From Candidatus Binatia bacterium (GTDB taxonomy: Bacteria; Desulfobacterota; Binatia; Bin18): a stretch of 64,000 nt of DNA. The notes beneath the pieces were generated by a model that was not told the origin of the DNA, made no database searches, and saw only the letters and a list, made by a program, of their open reading frames with translations. Of the stretch, positions 38,713 to 48,961 are shown piece by piece (position 1 is the stretch's first letter; the number at the start of each line of letters is the position of its first letter). Both the position numbers and the translations under genes were made by a program. The DNA lies in assembly GCA_951812575.1 (NCBI GenBank), contig OX638322.1, positions 3,476,501 through 3,540,500 of the forward strand. The letters run 5' to 3'.

Positions 38713-39354
38713 ATGGCAGCCCAGGAAACGTCTATTAGTGTTCTCTCTGCCCAACGAGAGAAGGTTGGAGAGATTCTTCTTCCCGCTGTGATCTCCGAGC
38801 AGCCGCAGCGGGAGCATCTCTTGTTCGAAACAGTGAGAATGCAGTTGGCCAAGCGTCGCTCTGGGACGGCGGCAACAAAGACGCGGGCGCAGGTGCGTGG
38901 TGGAGGAAGAAAACCGTGGCGACAAAAAGGAACCGGCCGGGCACGGGCAGGCAGTAACCGGTCTCCGGTGTGGGTCGGTGGGGCAACGGTGTTCGGTCCC
39001 CAGCCACGTTCGTATGCGTACCGTATGCCGCGGTCGGCCCGGAAGATTGCCCTGCGTGCCGCCCTCGCGCAGAAGCTGCGCCAAGACGAGGTGGTCGTCA
39101 TCGACGCCATTCAGTTTGATGAGCCCAAAACAAAGCAGATGGTCATCCTGCTCGCGCAACTTGAGATGGGCGATAGCGTTTTGCTTGTCTTGGCGGATGC
39201 AGACGTAAACGTACAGAAATCCGCGCGCAATTTGCCTGGAGTAAAGGTCCTGTTGAGTCAAGGGCTGAATGTGTATGACCTGCTTCGCTATCGAAAGATG
39301 TTAGTGACACAAGCGGCGATGCAGCAGATCAGTGAGCGACTAGGTGGGGAGTGA
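38713..39354 (+). CDS. rplD: 50S ribosomal protein L4
   Basis: L4 lines the exit tunnel and in some bacteria represses the S10 operon. The 213-residue protein has the tunnel loop RSGTAATKTRAQVRGGGRKP and WRQKGTGRARAGSNRSPVW. The C-terminus carries LPGVKVLLSQGLNVYDLLRY. The stop is one base before the rplW start. Confidence 0.97.
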   Translation: MAAQETSISVLSAQREKVGEILLPAVISEQPQREHLLFETVRMQLAKRRSGTAATKTRAQVRGGGRKPWRQKGTGRARAGSNRSPVWVGGATVFGPQPRSYAYRMPRSARKIALRAALAQKLRQDEVVVIDAIQFDEPKTKQMVILLAQLEMGDSVLLVLADADVNVQKSARNLPGVKVLLSQGLNVYDLLRYRKMLVTQAAMQQISERLGGE

Positions 39355-39355
39355 T

Positions 39356-39643
39356 ATGGATGTCTATTCTGTTCTTGTCGCGCCATTGATCACTGAGAAA
39401 TCAACCCTCGCCAGTGAGGTCGGTAATCAGGTCGTCTTTCGTGTCCACCCGCAGGCCAATAAGGTGAGTATTAAAAACGCGGTTGAGACGCTTTTTGATG
39501 TGAAAGTCAAACAAGTGCGGACGATTCAATATATCGGCAAACATCGGCGCGTTGGTCGGTCGCAGGGCAGAAAAGCTGCCTGGAAGAAGGCCTATGTCAC
39601 CCTACGTGATGGCGACCGTATAGACTTCTTTGAAGGGGCGTAA
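39356..39643 (+). CDS. rplW: 50S ribosomal protein L23
   Basis: L23 lies at the tunnel exit and docks trigger factor and SRP. The 95-residue protein starts MDVYSVLVAPLITEKSTL and has VHPQANKVSIKNAVETLFDV and GRKAAWKKAYVTL. The ATG at 39356 follows GGGGAG; an in-frame start at 39344 lies inside rplD. Confidence 0.96.
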   Translation: MDVYSVLVAPLITEKSTLASEVGNQVVFRVHPQANKVSIKNAVETLFDVKVKQVRTIQYIGKHRRVGRSQGRKAAWKKAYVTLRDGDRIDFFEGA

Positions 39644-39646
39644 CTC

Positions 39647-40474
39647 GTGGCTGTCCGACAGTACAAACCAACGTCTGCTGGGAGGCGCTTTCAAAGTGTC
39701 TCTAGCTTCAGTGATGTTACCAAGACAAAAAAAGGGCCGGAGCGGTCCTTGCTGGCACCCCTCCACAAGCAGGGTGGGCGGAATAATAGAGGGCGGCTCA
39801 CTGTCCTGCATCGGGGCGGTGGCCATAAACGACGGTATCGTTTGATAGACTTCCGTCGCGACAAGGACGGGATTGGGGCGACGGTTGCTGCCATAGAGTA
39901 TGATCCCAATCGCTCTGCACATATTGCCCAACTCCATTATCGGGATGGAGAGAAGCGCTACATCCTCGCCCCTGTCGGTCTGGCTGTTGGGAATGCTGTC
40001 ATGTCAGGAGAATCAGCAGATATTCGTCCTGGCAATTGTTTGCCGCTGCGGTGTATGCCGGTCGGGACGATTATCCACAACATAGAGCTGAAGATAGGCA
40101 AAGGGGCGCAGATTGTCAGGAGTGCCGGGACCTCCGCGCAACTGATGGCGAGAGAAGGCGTGTACGCAACAGTGAAGCTCCCTTCGGGAGAAATGCGGCT
40201 GGTGCATCAAAACTGTAAAGCCACCATCGGTCAGGTCGGCAACCTCGATCATGAGAATGTCTCGTATGGGAAAGCTGGTCGAAGTCGGTGGTTTGGCCGT
40301 CGGCCGCGTGTGCGAGGTATTGCCATGAATCCGGTAGACCACCCACTTGGGGGAGGTGAAGGAAGAAGCAAAGGCAATCATCCCATGAGTCCCTGGGGTG
40401 TCTTGGCCAAGGGGTATAAGACCAGACGACGCTCAAAGTCAGACAAGTATATTGTCCAAAAGAGAAAGAAATAA
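39647..40474 (+). CDS. rplB: 50S ribosomal protein L2
   Basis: L2 is needed for subunit association and peptidyl transfer. The 275-residue protein starts with GTG ([14 protein letters not shown]). It has [20 protein letters not shown] and the C-terminal [18 protein letters not shown], including the conserved His. rplW ends 3 bp before it and rpsS starts one base after it. Confidence 0.97.
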   Translation: MAVRQYKPTSAGRRFQSVSSFSDVTKTKKGPERSLLAPLHKQGGRNNRGRLTVLHRGGGHKRRYRLIDFRRDKDGIGATVAAIEYDPNRSAHIAQLHYRDGEKRYILAPVGLAVGNAVMSGESADIRPGNCLPLRCMPVGTIIHNIELKIGKGAQIVRSAGTSAQLMAREGVYATVKLPSGEMRLVHQNCKATIGQVGNLDHENVSYGKAGRSRWFGRRPRVRGIAMNPVDHPLGGGEGRSKGNHPMSPWGVLAKGYKTRRRSKSDKYIVQKRKK

Positions 40475-40475
40475 G

Positions 40476-40760
40476 ATGCCCCGCTCAGTCAAAAAAGGTC
40501 CATTCATTGACGACCGCTTGTTGAAGAAGGTCGATACCGCCGTGCAAAGCGGTGATAAAAAGGTGATTAAAACGTGGTCACGCCGTTCCACGATTACCCC
40601 TGAAATGATCGGATTGACATTCGCCGTTCACAATGGAAGAAAGTTTATCCCCGTCTATGTGACTGAAAACATGGTTGGCCATAAACTCGGTGAATTTTCT
40701 CCAACGCGGACATTCTATGGCCATGCCGGAGATAAGAGGGGCGACGTAAAAAGGAGATAG
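40476..40760 (+). CDS. rpsS: 30S ribosomal protein S19
   Basis: S19 binds 16S rRNA in the head with S13. The 94-residue protein starts [19 protein letters not shown] and has [40 protein letters not shown] and the ending [10 protein letters not shown]. The ATG is one base after the rplB stop. Confidence 0.97.
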   Translation: MPRSVKKGPFIDDRLLKKVDTAVQSGDKKVIKTWSRRSTITPEMIGLTFAVHNGRKFIPVYVTENMVGHKLGEFSPTRTFYGHAGDKRGDVKRR

Positions 40761-40772
40761 AAGGTATCGGCT

Positions 40773-41105
40773 ATGGAGGTTCGCTCAATTACTCGTCAGG
40801 TGCGGATGGCGCCACGGAAAGCCCGTTTAGTAGCGGACCTCATCCGTGGGAAACAGGTCGAAGAAGCGTTAATGGTTCTGCGCTTTTCTCAAAAGAAGGC
40901 CGCTCGTGTTTTCATAAAAACTCTTCAATCAGCCATTGCCAACGCCACAGATACGCAGAACGTTGACCCTGACACGTTGTATGTGAAGCAGGCCACCGTA
41001 AACGGGGGAGCAACTTTTCGGCGCTTTACCCCACGTGCGCATGGACGTGCCACACCGATTCGGAAGCGCACGAGTCATTTTACCATTGTTGTAGACGAGA
41101 AATAG
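40773..41105 (+). CDS. rplV: 50S ribosomal protein L22
   Basis: L22 lines the exit tunnel. The 110-residue protein starts [20 protein letters not shown] and has the tunnel-tip hairpin with [20 protein letters not shown]. The length is typical. rpsC follows after 16 bp. Confidence 0.97.
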   Translation: MEVRSITRQVRMAPRKARLVADLIRGKQVEEALMVLRFSQKKAARVFIKTLQSAIANATDTQNVDPDTLYVKQATVNGGATFRRFTPRAHGRATPIRKRTSHFTIVVDEK

Positions 41106-41121
41106 ACGAAAGAAGAATAGG

Positions 41122-41784
41122 ATGGGGCAGAAAGTACATCCAAAAGGGTTCCGGGTTGGCGTGCTTGAGGGGTGGGAGTCTCGCTGGTTTGCAGAAAGAG
41201 ACTACGCCACGTTACTGCACGATGATATCCGCATCCGGGAGTTCATTAAAAAGCGTCTCTATCATGCCGGGATTGCAAAAATTGAGGTGGAGCGCGCTGC
41301 GAATAAGGCAAAGATCAATATTTATACCGCTCGTCCCGGCATTGTGATTGGGAAAAAAGGGGTAGAGATAGAAAAGCTGAAGGCCGACCTCGTCCAGCGG
41401 ACAGACCGGGAAGTCTATCTGAATATTCACGAAGTCCGGCGTCCTGACCTGGACGCGCAACTCGTCTCTGAAAATGTCGCACTTCAGCTTGAGCGACGGG
41501 TGGCCTTTCGGCGTGCGATGAAGGAGAGTGTGACGCGGGCCATTCGTATGGGCGCACAAGGAGTGAAGGTGCGTTGTTCGGGGCGGCTCGGTGGGGCGGA
41601 GATCGCCCGGACCGAGTGGTACCGAGAAGGACGGGTTCCGCTGCATACCTTGCGGGCCGATATTAGTTATGGTGTGGCAGAATCCCGAACCACGTATGGT
41701 GTGATTGGGGTAAAGGTGTGGATCTTCCGAGGCGAGGTCCTCACCAAAGATGAAGAGCAGCATCGCTCACCCGTGAGCGCATAA
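41122..41784 (+). CDS. rpsC: 30S ribosomal protein S3
   Basis: S3 guards the mRNA entry and has helicase activity with S4 and S5. The 220-residue protein starts [20 protein letters not shown] and has the KH domain with [19 protein letters not shown]. The C-terminal domain follows with [20 protein letters not shown] and [17 protein letters not shown]. The length is within range. Confidence 0.97.
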   Translation: MGQKVHPKGFRVGVLEGWESRWFAERDYATLLHDDIRIREFIKKRLYHAGIAKIEVERAANKAKINIYTARPGIVIGKKGVEIEKLKADLVQRTDREVYLNIHEVRRPDLDAQLVSENVALQLERRVAFRRAMKESVTRAIRMGAQGVKVRCSGRLGGAEIARTEWYREGRVPLHTLRADISYGVAESRTTYGVIGVKVWIFRGEVLTKDEEQHRSPVSA

Positions 41785-41796
41785 AGGATGCCGGAT

Positions 41797-42225
41797 ATGC
41801 TCTCGCCCAGGAAAACGAAATTCCGAAAACAGCAACGGAGACGCATATACGGTAACGCCCAACGTGGCGCGGCGCTCTCGTTTGGCGACTGTGGCCTGCA
41901 AACGCTTGAGCGTGGCTGGGTGACCGCTCGACAGATAGAAGCCGCCCGGATTGCGTTGACCCGCCATGTCCGACGCGGGGGGCGTATTTGGATCCGGATC
42001 TTCCCCGATAAGCCAGTAACCAAAAAGCCAACGGAAACACGCATGGGGAAGGGCAAGGCATCGCCCGAATTTTGGGTTGCGGTTGTCAAGCCGGGACGGA
42101 TGCTCTTCGAAATTGAAGGCGTCCCGCGCGAAACCGCCCGCGAGGCGCTCCGGCTGGCTGCCAATAAACTGCCGGTCAGGACGCAGATACGAGAGCGACT
42201 AGGAGCGACATATGCGGGCGAGTGA
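41797..42225 (+). CDS. rplP: 50S ribosomal protein L16
   Basis: L16 helps place the A-site tRNA. The 142-residue protein starts [19 protein letters not shown] and has [20 protein letters not shown], the arginine site in [20 protein letters not shown], and [19 protein letters not shown]. The ATG at 41797 fits the family; one at 41788 adds three residues. The end overlaps rpmC by 14 bp. Confidence 0.97.
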   Translation: MLSPRKTKFRKQQRRRIYGNAQRGAALSFGDCGLQTLERGWVTARQIEAARIALTRHVRRGGRIWIRIFPDKPVTKKPTETRMGKGKASPEFWVAVVKPGRMLFEIEGVPRETAREALRLAANKLPVRTQIRERLGATYAGE

Positions 42226-42421
42226 AGTCCGAGAGTTGACCGACGAAGAAATACGGGGAAAAGCGCAAGAGCTGGGTGAAGAACTCTTTCGTCTCCGTTT
42301 GAGGAGAGGGACAGGGCAAATTGAAGACGCCATGCGAATCCGAAAAATTCGTCGAGATATTGCTCGGGTAAAGACCATACAACACGAACGTATTCGCACC
42401 GCGAGTAAAGAACGGAGCTAG
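42212..42421 (+). CDS. rpmC: 50S ribosomal protein L29
   Basis: L29 is a small helical protein near the tunnel exit. The 69-residue product begins [20 protein letters not shown] and has [20 protein letters not shown]. Its start lies inside rplP, a 14-bp overlap that points to translational coupling. rpsQ starts two bases after its stop. Confidence 0.95.
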   Translation: MRASEVRELTDEEIRGKAQELGEELFRLRLRRGTGQIEDAMRIRKIRRDIARVKTIQHERIRTASKERS

Positions 42422-42423
42422 GT

Positions 42424-42690
42424 GTGCCTGGAAACCGGAAAGTCAGACAAGGGGTCGTCGTCAGTGATAAGATGGATAAAACTGTCACGGTCCAAATTGA
42501 GCGGCTTGTCCGTCATCCGATGTACAAGAAGTATGTTCGCCAACGGAAAAAATATAAGGTGCATGACCCCGCCAACGAATGCCGGACTGGAGATCTTGTC
42601 ACCATTACGGAAACGAGACCCCTCAGCCGAGATAAACGCTGGCGCGTACGAGCGGTATTGAAGTCGGAGACATCGGGGACGGTAGAGTAA
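42424..42690 (+). CDS. rpsQ: 30S ribosomal protein S17
   Basis: S17 is a primary 16S rRNA binder. The 88-residue protein begins with GTG ([20 protein letters not shown]) and has [20 protein letters not shown] and a [13 protein letters not shown] segment with [13 protein letters not shown]. These are the OB-fold S17 signatures. Confidence 0.96.
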   Translation: MPGNRKVRQGVVVSDKMDKTVTVQIERLVRHPMYKKYVRQRKKYKVHDPANECRTGDLVTITETRPLSRDKRWRVRAVLKSETSGTVE

Positions 42691-42702
42691 AGAGGTAGGC
42701 GT

Positions 42703-43071
42703 ATGATTCAGGTGGAATCCGTTCTTGACGTTGCCGATAACTCGGGGGCACGACGCGTCCGGTGTATTCGTGTCCTCGGTGGGACACGTCGGAGGTATGC
42801 ATCGGTTGGTGATGAAGTTGTTGTTTCGGTCCGGGAAGCCATTCCCAATGCGAAAGTGAAAAAAGGCGATGTCATGCGCGCCGTCGTTGTCCGAACGGCT
42901 AAGGAACTCGGCCGTCCAGATGGCTCGTATATTCGTTTTGATACCAATTCCGCCGTGCTGCTCGATAATCAGCGTGAGCCGCTTGGAACACGTATTTTCG
43001 GACCCGTGGCGCGCGAGCTCCGGGCGAAGCGTTTTATGAAAATTATTTCCCTCGCCCCAGAGGTGCTGTAG
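42703..43071 (+). CDS. rplN: 50S ribosomal protein L14
   Basis: L14 contacts the small subunit at an intersubunit bridge. The 122-residue protein starts [20 protein letters not shown] and has [38 protein letters not shown] and the end [20 protein letters not shown]. The length is exactly typical. Confidence 0.98.
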   Translation: MIQVESVLDVADNSGARRVRCIRVLGGTRRRYASVGDEVVVSVREAIPNAKVKKGDVMRAVVVRTAKELGRPDGSYIRFDTNSAVLLDNQREPLGTRIFGPVARELRAKRFMKIISLAPEVL

Positions 43072-43079
43072 GACAGGCC

Positions 43080-43394
43080 ATGGCTGCACGCATTAAAAAA
43101 AATGATTCTGTGATGATTATCGCCGGAAAAGAGCGAGGAAAAATCGGAAAGGTCATCCGGGTACAGCCGCAACAGGAGCGAGCCGTTGTTGAACGCCTCA
43201 ATATGGTCAAGCGCCACGTCAAGCCGCGTGGGCCACAGGACTCTGGCGGGATATTGGAAAAAGAGGCCTCCATTCATCTCTCAAATCTGATGCTGGTCGA
43301 TCCTCAAGACGGGCGTCCGACTCGGGTCGGGTTCCGGGTCGTTGATGGGCGGAAGCTGCGGGTGAGTCGACGAACCGGGAATGTGTTGGACTGA
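43080..43394 (+). CDS. rplX: 50S ribosomal protein L24
   Basis: L24 starts assembly of the large subunit. The 104-residue protein has a KOW motif near the N-terminus ([20 protein letters not shown]). It is followed by [20 protein letters not shown] and [14 protein letters not shown]. rplN ends 8 bp before it. Confidence 0.97.
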   Translation: MAARIKKNDSVMIIAGKERGKIGKVIRVQPQQERAVVERLNMVKRHVKPRGPQDSGGILEKEASIHLSNLMLVDPQDGRPTRVGFRVVDGRKLRVSRRTGNVLD

Positions 43395-43399
43395 TACTT

Positions 43400-43939
43400 A
43401 TGGCTCGTATTAAAGACCTCTACTATAGACAACTACTTCCCGCTCTGAAGCAAGAGTTGGGGTGTGCCAACGTGATGCAGGTCCCGCGTCTGTCAAAGAT
43501 CGTTGTCAACATGGGGCTGGGAGAAGGAGCCACAAACGCCAAATTGCTCGAAAGTAGTGTCGAGGAAATTGGACTGATTGTGGGACAGAAGCCGGTGGTC
43601 ACTCGGGCTCACAAATCGATTGCGAATTTTAAACTCCGGGAAGGCATGACGATCGGTTGCGCGGTCACGTTACGCGGAGAGCGCATGTATGAATTTTTTG
43701 ACCGCTTGGTCAATGTGGCGCTTCCCCGCGTGAGGGACTTTCGAGGCATATCGGATAGTTCTTTTGACGGCCGAGGGAATTACTCTCTCGGGGTTCGGGA
43801 ACATACCATCTTCCCTGAAATAAATTTGGATAAGGTTGATCAAATAAAGGGATTTACCGTCTCTATGGTAACGACGGCAAAAACGGATATCGAGGGGCGT
43901 GCGTTACTGCGGGCCCTGGGTATGCCTTTTCGGAGTTAA
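43400..43939 (+). CDS. rplE: 50S ribosomal protein L5
   Basis: L5 binds 5S rRNA and the P-site tRNA. The 179-residue protein has [40 protein letters not shown] and the C-terminal [20 protein letters not shown]. The length matches the family (178-179). Confidence 0.98.
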   Translation: MARIKDLYYRQLLPALKQELGCANVMQVPRLSKIVVNMGLGEGATNAKLLESSVEEIGLIVGQKPVVTRAHKSIANFKLREGMTIGCAVTLRGERMYEFFDRLVNVALPRVRDFRGISDSSFDGRGNYSLGVREHTIFPEINLDKVDQIKGFTVSMVTTAKTDIEGRALLRALGMPFRS

Positions 43940-43944
43940 GAGCT

Positions 43945-44130
43945 ATGGCACGAACATGTTTGCGCGTAAAGGCACAACGGAAGCCTAAATTTCGCGTTCG
44001 GGAATATAATCGCTGTCCGCTGTGCGGCCGCTCTCGTGGTTTCTATCGTCGCTTCCGCATGTGTCGTATCTGCCTACGGACCTATGCCCTGAAGGGCCAG
44101 ATTCCCGGCATGACCAAGGCAAGTTGGTAG
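43945..44130 (+). CDS. rpsN: 30S ribosomal protein S14, zinc-binding type
   Basis: This is the short S14 (61 residues) with a zinc ribbon: CPLC followed by CRIC (Cys24, 27, 40 and 43), unlike the longer zinc-free S14 of E. coli. The sequence starts [18 protein letters not shown] and ends GMTKASW, the usual S14 tail. It lies 5 bp after rplE. Confidence 0.97.
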   Translation: MARTCLRVKAQRKPKFRVREYNRCPLCGRSRGFYRRFRMCRICLRTYALKGQIPGMTKASW

Positions 44131-44141
44131 GGAAGAGGATC

Positions 44142-44537
44142 ATGCAAACTGACCCGATTGCCGATTTGCTGACGAGCATCCGCAACGCCTTACGCGCGCG
44201 GAAAAAGACCGTCTCGGTGCCGCGCTCCCGTATCAAGGAAGCCATTGTCCAAATCCTTGTCAGTGAAGGCTTCATCCAGAATTATCGCAGCGTTGAGGAT
44301 AACGGATTTCCCTGTCTCATCATTGAGCTCAAGTATGATGACGCCGGACGCCCAGCACTCCACGGGGTGCAGCGCGTGAGTAAGCCGAGCCTGCGAAGCT
44401 ATGTCCGGGCAGATGCTATCCCCGCCGTGCGAAACGGACTCGGAGTGAATGTCCTGTCGACCTCTCGTGGGGTTATCGTTGACCGGGAGGCCCGTGCGCT
44501 TCGCGTCGGCGGGGAAGTCCTGTGTAGTGCCTGGTAA
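44142..44537 (+). CDS. rpsH: 30S ribosomal protein S8
   Basis: S8 binds the central domain of 16S rRNA and in E. coli represses the spc operon. The 131-residue protein starts MQTDPIADLLTSIRNALRAR and ends STSRGVIVDREARALRVGGE plus VLCSAW, the typical S8 C-terminus. The ATG at 44142 was chosen over an upstream in-frame ATG at 44022 inside rpsN. Confidence 0.97.
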   Translation: MQTDPIADLLTSIRNALRARKKTVSVPRSRIKEAIVQILVSEGFIQNYRSVEDNGFPCLIIELKYDDAGRPALHGVQRVSKPSLRSYVRADAIPAVRNGLGVNVLSTSRGVIVDREARALRVGGEVLCSAW

Positions 44538-44559
44538 AGGGGAAAGAGGGCCATAACGT

Positions 44560-45108
44560 ATGTCTGGTGTTGGGCACAAGCCGGTCCTGCTGCCGGATGG
44601 GGTAAAAGTTTCATGTGACCAGGGAACGCTGACGGCTGAAGGGCCAAAGGGGATCCTGCAGGTGCCGGTTGACGCCGCGCTCTCGGTCGAAATTACGACA
44701 TCCAGCGTGCTGTTGATCCGGGCGGATGATGCTCGCCGCTCTAAAGCGCTGCAGGGGCTCACTCGGAAGCTTGTCGCCAATGCCGTTCAAGGGGTCTCGA
44801 CCGGGTTTTCAAAGGTGCTGGAAATTAATGGGGTTGGATACCGGGCCGACGCGGTGAAGGACATCCTCCAGCTGAACCTCGGGTTTTCTCATCCTATTTT
44901 CTTCCAACTGCCTACGGGGGTCAGTGCCAAGGTTGATCGCCAGACGCAGATTACAATCGAGGGGGTCGATAAACAATTGGTCGGAGAAGTTGCAGCATCA
45001 ATCCGTCGGCTCCGGCCACCCGAGCCCTATAAGGGAAAAGGGATTAAATACGTAGATGAGCAGGTGCGGAGAAAGGCTGGAAAGACCGCTGTTGCTGCTG
45101 GAGGATAG
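44560..45108 (+). CDS. rplF: 50S ribosomal protein L6
   Basis: L6 lies near the factor-binding site. The 182-residue protein has two repeated L6 domains, with GVSTGFSKVLEINGVGYRAD at the junction and the C-terminal RRLRPPEPYKGKGIKYVDEQ with the tail VRRKAGKTA. The length is typical. Confidence 0.97.
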   Translation: MSGVGHKPVLLPDGVKVSCDQGTLTAEGPKGILQVPVDAALSVEITTSSVLLIRADDARRSKALQGLTRKLVANAVQGVSTGFSKVLEINGVGYRADAVKDILQLNLGFSHPIFFQLPTGVSAKVDRQTQITIEGVDKQLVGEVAASIRRLRPPEPYKGKGIKYVDEQVRRKAGKTAVAAGG

Positions 45109-45110
45109 GA

Positions 45111-45482
45111 ATGGCCGGGACGAACCCTCGTGAACGGAGCCGCCTGCTCCGTCGAAAGCGGATCAGACGGAAAGTGCGTGGAACGGACAGCCGGCCACGC
45201 TTATGCATCTACCGCAGCAATAAGCATCTCTACGCCCAAGTGATCTCTGATGAGAGTGGTCGGTCTTTCGCGTCCGTCTCAACCCTTTCGGCAGACCTCA
45301 AGGAACGGATGCAGCAAAAAGCGGCGACGGTCTCTGCAGCAAAGGAAGTGGGACAGCTCATTGCGAAAAAGTGTCAAGAGCAGGGGATACAGACCGTCGT
45401 TTTTGATCGGAACGGATTCCTCTTTCATGGACAGGTCCGCGCGGTCGCCGATGCGGCGCGCGAGGCTGGCCTACAACTCTAG
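45111..45482 (+). CDS. rplR: 50S ribosomal protein L18
   Basis: L18 binds 5S rRNA. The 123-residue protein has [40 protein letters not shown] and [20 protein letters not shown], ending EAGLQL. The start is 2 bp after rplF. The length is typical. Confidence 0.97.
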   Translation: MAGTNPRERSRLLRRKRIRRKVRGTDSRPRLCIYRSNKHLYAQVISDESGRSFASVSTLSADLKERMQQKAATVSAAKEVGQLIAKKCQEQGIQTVVFDRNGFLFHGQVRAVADAAREAGLQL

Positions 45483-45487
45483 GGAGT

Positions 45488-46006
45488 ATGCCTGTGGCGA
45501 CTGACGATGATCGGATTAATCCTGACGAGCTCGATATTCAAGAGAAGGTCGTTCATATCAATCGTGTGAGTAAAGTGGTCAAGGGTGGACGCCGTTTCAG
45601 TTTCAGCGCTGTTGTTGTGGCTGGGGATAGTGCGGGACATGTTGGCTACGGCTTGGGGAAGGCTCACGAAGTCCCAGAAGCCATCCGGAAAGGCGTTGAG
45701 CACGCGAAGAAGTCTTTGATTCGCGTGCCCCTCGTCGAAGATACCTTGCCCTACGCGGTTATTGGCCGGCACGGTGCGGGCAAGGTGTTGCTCAAACCCG
45801 CCGCGGCCGGTACCGGCCTCATCGCGGGTGGCGGCGTACGTATCGTTATGGAATTGGCTGGTGTCCGGAACGCGCTGACAAAATGTCTCGGATCGACGAA
45901 CCCGCATAACTCCGTAAAGGCTACACTGGCTGCCCTGGAGAGCCTGGAGGGTCCGGAGCAGGTTGCCGAGCGGAGGGGGAAACCCGCGCTGAGTATGAAA
46001 GGATAG
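45488..46006 (+). CDS. rpsE: 30S ribosomal protein S5
   Basis: S5 lines the mRNA entry site and affects accuracy. The 172-residue protein has [40 protein letters not shown] and the second domain with [20 protein letters not shown] and [18 protein letters not shown]. The start is ATG 45488, but AGGGAG is only one base away from it; GTG at 45494, seven bases from AGGGAG, would begin two residues later and may be the true start. Confidence 0.97.
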   Translation: MPVATDDDRINPDELDIQEKVVHINRVSKVVKGGRRFSFSAVVVAGDSAGHVGYGLGKAHEVPEAIRKGVEHAKKSLIRVPLVEDTLPYAVIGRHGAGKVLLKPAAAGTGLIAGGGVRIVMELAGVRNALTKCLGSTNPHNSVKATLAALESLEGPEQVAERRGKPALSMKG

Positions 46007-46009
46007 GGC

Positions 46010-46213
46010 ATGACCGACGCAGGAAAAGGGCAGGTCTTAGCCATCACCCTGAAGCGGAGTGCTATTGGGGGCACGCGGCGCCAGCGCGAGACCCTGCGCG
46101 GCCTTGGCCTCACCCGCGTTGGGAAGACCGTGCTGCGAAACGATTCGCCCTCACTCCAAGGGATGGTGAGTCGAGTCTCTCATCTTATCGAGGTGCGTGA
46201 GAATGGATCTTAG
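46010..46213 (+). CDS. rpmD: 50S ribosomal protein L30
   Basis: L30 is a small large-subunit protein. The 67-residue product has LAITLKRSAIGGTRRQRETL, RGLGLTRVGKTVLRNDSPSL and the end RVSHLIEVRE. It is flanked by rpsE and rplO, with which it overlaps by 11 bp. Confidence 0.95.
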   Translation: MTDAGKGQVLAITLKRSAIGGTRRQRETLRGLGLTRVGKTVLRNDSPSLQGMVSRVSHLIEVRENGS

Positions 46214-46643
46214 TCACTTACGGCCCGCCCCCGGGTCGATGAAAAAACGAAAGCGGGTCGGCCGCGGTCCGGGCTCCGGGCTCGGCAAAACAGCCGGCCG
46301 CGGGCATAAAGGAAGCGGTGCGCGCTCCGGTGGCAATATTCCACCTGGCTATGAAGGCGGACAAATGCCGCTCTCCCGCAGGTTACCCAAACGAGGATTC
46401 CACAATCCATTTCGACAGGAGTATACCATCATTAACATTGGGAGTCTGGAGCGCTTTGAGGCCGGGAGCGTCGTTGACCTTGAGGTGTTTCGCCAGTCTG
46501 GTCTCGTGAGCGGTCGTAAGTGTCAAGTCAAAATATTGGCAAAGGGGGAACTGACAAAGGCCCTGACGGTAAGAGCCCATGCCTTTAGCGCGCAAGCGCG
46601 TGAAAAAATTACGGCGCTGGGGGGGACAGCCGAGGTCGGGTAG
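46203..46643 (+). CDS. rplO: 50S ribosomal protein L15
   Basis: L15 is a late-assembly protein. The 146-residue product starts [20 protein letters not shown] and has [20 protein letters not shown], and then [18 protein letters not shown], the L15 signature. The ATG at 46203 lies inside rpmD; a start two codons earlier (46197) is possible. secY starts 2 bp after its stop. Confidence 0.97.
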   Translation: MDLSHLRPAPGSMKKRKRVGRGPGSGLGKTAGRGHKGSGARSGGNIPPGYEGGQMPLSRRLPKRGFHNPFRQEYTIINIGSLERFEAGSVVDLEVFRQSGLVSGRKCQVKILAKGELTKALTVRAHAFSAQAREKITALGGTAEVG

Positions 46644-46645
46644 TC

Positions 46646-47956
46646 ATGTTCGAAGGCTTACAAAACGCAACCAAGATATCAGACCTGCGCCGCCGGCTCC
46701 TCTTTACCTTTGCCTTGCTCGCCGTCTACCGCATCGGCGTGGCAATCCCCACTCCAGGTATTGATGGAGAGGCGCTTGCAGCGTTCTTCGAGCAAGCGGC
46801 CAGCACTGTTTTTGGCTTAGTGAACCTCTTTTCTGGTGGTGCCCTGGAGCGTTTCTCTATCTTTGCCCTGGGCATTATGCCCTATATCAGTGCCTCCATT
46901 ATCTTCCAACTCCTCACCGTTGTGGTCCCAACCCTTGAGCGTTTGTCAAAAGAAGGGGAGCAAGGCCGGCGTAAGATCACCCAGTACACCCGCTACAGCA
47001 CGGTCGGTTTAGCTCTTCTTCAGGGGCTGTTTATCAGCATCGGACTCGAACAGATTCAGGCACCTGGCGGGAGCTTAGTGGTTTTTAATCCAGGCTGGGG
47101 ATTTCGTCTCATGACGATGCTTACGCTGGCCGCCGGTACTGCTTTTATCATGTGGTTAGGCGAACAGATTACCGAGCGTGGCGTTGGCAATGGCATTTCT
47201 CTCATCATATTCGCCGGTATTGTCGCCAGTATTCCCTCAGCGGTGACCGCAACGACGGAGTTTGTTCGAGAGGGTGAATTAAGCATCCTTTTATTACTGC
47301 TCCTGTTAGTCGGCATGGTCGCCATCGTCGCCGCAGTGATTTTCATGGAGCGCGGGCAGCGCCGCATTCCGGTGCAGTATGCAAAACGGGTTATAGGTCG
47401 AAGAGTCTATGGGGGGCAAAGTTCTCATCTGCCACTGAAAGTGAACACCGCTGGAGTGATCCCCCCGATTTTCGCCTCCTCGGTCTTGATTTTTCCGGCG
47501 ACCATCGCCGGCTTTGCCGACCATCCGTGGGCCCAAACCGTTGCGAATGTTTTGACGCCGGGCGGGTCGATCTATAACGTCAGTTATGTCGCGATGATTA
47601 TCTTCTTCTGTTATTTTTATACTGCGGTTGTCTTCAACCCTACTGATGTTGCCGACAATATGAAAAAGAATGGCGGATTTATTCCTGGTATCCGTCCTGG
47701 GCAACGCACAGCGGACTATATCGATCGGGTCTTAAGTCGGATAACGTTGACGGGAGCAATTTATGTCTCCATCGTCTGTGTTTTGCCTAATCTTCTGGTG
47801 GGGTCTTTTAATGTGCCATTTTTCTTTGGGGGAACGGCGCTGCTTATTGTCGTTGGCGTCGCTCTGGACACAGTAGCGCAGATTGAAACACAGCTCATCA
47901 TGAGAAACTATGAAGGCTTCATGAAGCGCGGGCGCATCAGAGGGCGACGAGGGTAG
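46646..47956 (+). CDS. secY: Protein translocase channel subunit SecY
   Basis: SecY is the pore of the Sec translocon, together with SecE (encoded at 24124). The 436-residue protein has ten predicted helices. It carries the family signatures [12 protein letters not shown] near the N-terminus, [18 protein letters not shown] in helix 2, [12 protein letters not shown] in a cytoplasmic loop and [20 protein letters not shown] before helix 9. The C-terminal basic tail is usual. adk, often found next, is absent; map follows after 25 bp. Confidence 0.98.
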   Translation: MFEGLQNATKISDLRRRLLFTFALLAVYRIGVAIPTPGIDGEALAAFFEQAASTVFGLVNLFSGGALERFSIFALGIMPYISASIIFQLLTVVVPTLERLSKEGEQGRRKITQYTRYSTVGLALLQGLFISIGLEQIQAPGGSLVVFNPGWGFRLMTMLTLAAGTAFIMWLGEQITERGVGNGISLIIFAGIVASIPSAVTATTEFVREGELSILLLLLLLVGMVAIVAAVIFMERGQRRIPVQYAKRVIGRRVYGGQSSHLPLKVNTAGVIPPIFASSVLIFPATIAGFADHPWAQTVANVLTPGGSIYNVSYVAMIIFFCYFYTAVVFNPTDVADNMKKNGGFIPGIRPGQRTADYIDRVLSRITLTGAIYVSIVCVLPNLLVGSFNVPFFFGGTALLIVVGVALDTVAQIETQLIMRNYEGFMKRGRIRGRRG

Positions 47957-47981
47957 AGGACGCTGTCCGATTTTCTCACCG

Positions 47982-48749
47982 ATGATTTTTCTGAAATCCC
48001 TTGAAGAGATAGAGACAATGCGGACCGCGAATCGCATTGTTGCAGAAATCTTGAGCGAACTACGGCAGCGTGTTCGGCCAGGTATCTCAACCGGAGAGCT
48101 TGATGGTGTCGCGGAAGAATGGATTGCAAAAAAGAAGGCTCAAACCGCATTTAAAGGGTATACGATTCGGAACGGTTCTGTTCCGTTCCCGGCCCATATT
48201 TGTATCTCTTTGAATAACGAAGTCGTCCACGGTATCCCCTCTCAGCAGCGGATCATTCAAGACGGGGATATTGTCAGCCTGGATTTTGGTGTAGTGTATG
48301 ATGAATTTTATGGTGACGCCGCAGTATCTTTTGCGGTCGGAGAGGTCGGTCAGTCTGTTCGGCAGCTTTTAGAGACGACTGCCGTCGCCCTTGAAGCAGG
48401 CATAGGCCACGCCTGTATTGGCAACCGTCTTGGCGATATATCTGCCGCAGTTCAGGAGCGTGTCGAGCGAGATGGCTTCTCCGTTGTGCGAGAATTTGTT
48501 GGACATGGGGTGGGGCGCAGGCTGCATGAAGACCCGCCTGTCCCCAATTATGGTATGCGGAACCGGGGTGTCCGCTTGCGCGAAGGAATGGTCATCGCGA
48601 TTGAGCCCATGGTGAACATGGGCGCTCCAGAGGTCGCCATGCTAGAGGATGGGTGGACTGCGGTGACAAAAGACGGCAGTCTCTCAGCGCACTTCGAGCA
48701 TTCGGTTGCGATCCTGGCAGATGGACCAGTGGTGCTCAGTAGCATGTAA
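47982..48749 (+). CDS. map: Methionine aminopeptidase, type I
   Basis: It removes the initiator methionine from nascent proteins. The 255-residue product has the five metal ligands at Asp101, Asp112, His175, Glu208 and Glu239, all at the spacing seen in E. coli (97, 108, 171, 204, 235), and the catalytic His83 in NNEVVHGIP. The motif [19 protein letters not shown] is typical. The start is ATG 47982, with no strong ribosome-binding site. It lies between secY and rpmJ, as in many bacteria, but infA is not between map and rpmJ. Confidence 0.97.
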   Translation: MIFLKSLEEIETMRTANRIVAEILSELRQRVRPGISTGELDGVAEEWIAKKKAQTAFKGYTIRNGSVPFPAHICISLNNEVVHGIPSQQRIIQDGDIVSLDFGVVYDEFYGDAAVSFAVGEVGQSVRQLLETTAVALEAGIGHACIGNRLGDISAAVQERVERDGFSVVREFVGHGVGRRLHEDPPVPNYGMRNRGVRLREGMVIAIEPMVNMGAPEVAMLEDGWTAVTKDGSLSAHFEHSVAILADGPVVLSSM

Positions 48750-48805
48750 GAGAAAAGTATTCATACACGGAACCGTTTTCAGGTAAGCATGGAAATGAGG
48801 TTGGC

Positions 48806-48919
48806 ATGAAAGTTCGGGCTTCTGTGAAACCAATGTGTCGAAAGTGTAAGGTGATTAAACGCAGGGGCATTATACGGGTCATCTGTGAAAACCCGCGACA
48901 CAAGCAACGACAGGGCTAG
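48806..48919 (+). CDS. rpmJ: 50S ribosomal protein L36
   Basis: This 37-residue gene starts [20 protein letters not shown] and ends [11 protein letters not shown]. It is the zinc-binding form of L36 with the Cys11, Cys14, Cys27 and His32 ligands. It lies between map and rpsM, its normal place. GAGG precedes the ATG. Confidence 0.96.
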   Translation: MKVRASVKPMCRKCKVIKRRGIIRVICENPRHKQRQG

Positions 48920-48961
48920 GTGTTTTCCCGACGCGGGCGCAAGCAAGAGTGGAGAAGGCGT

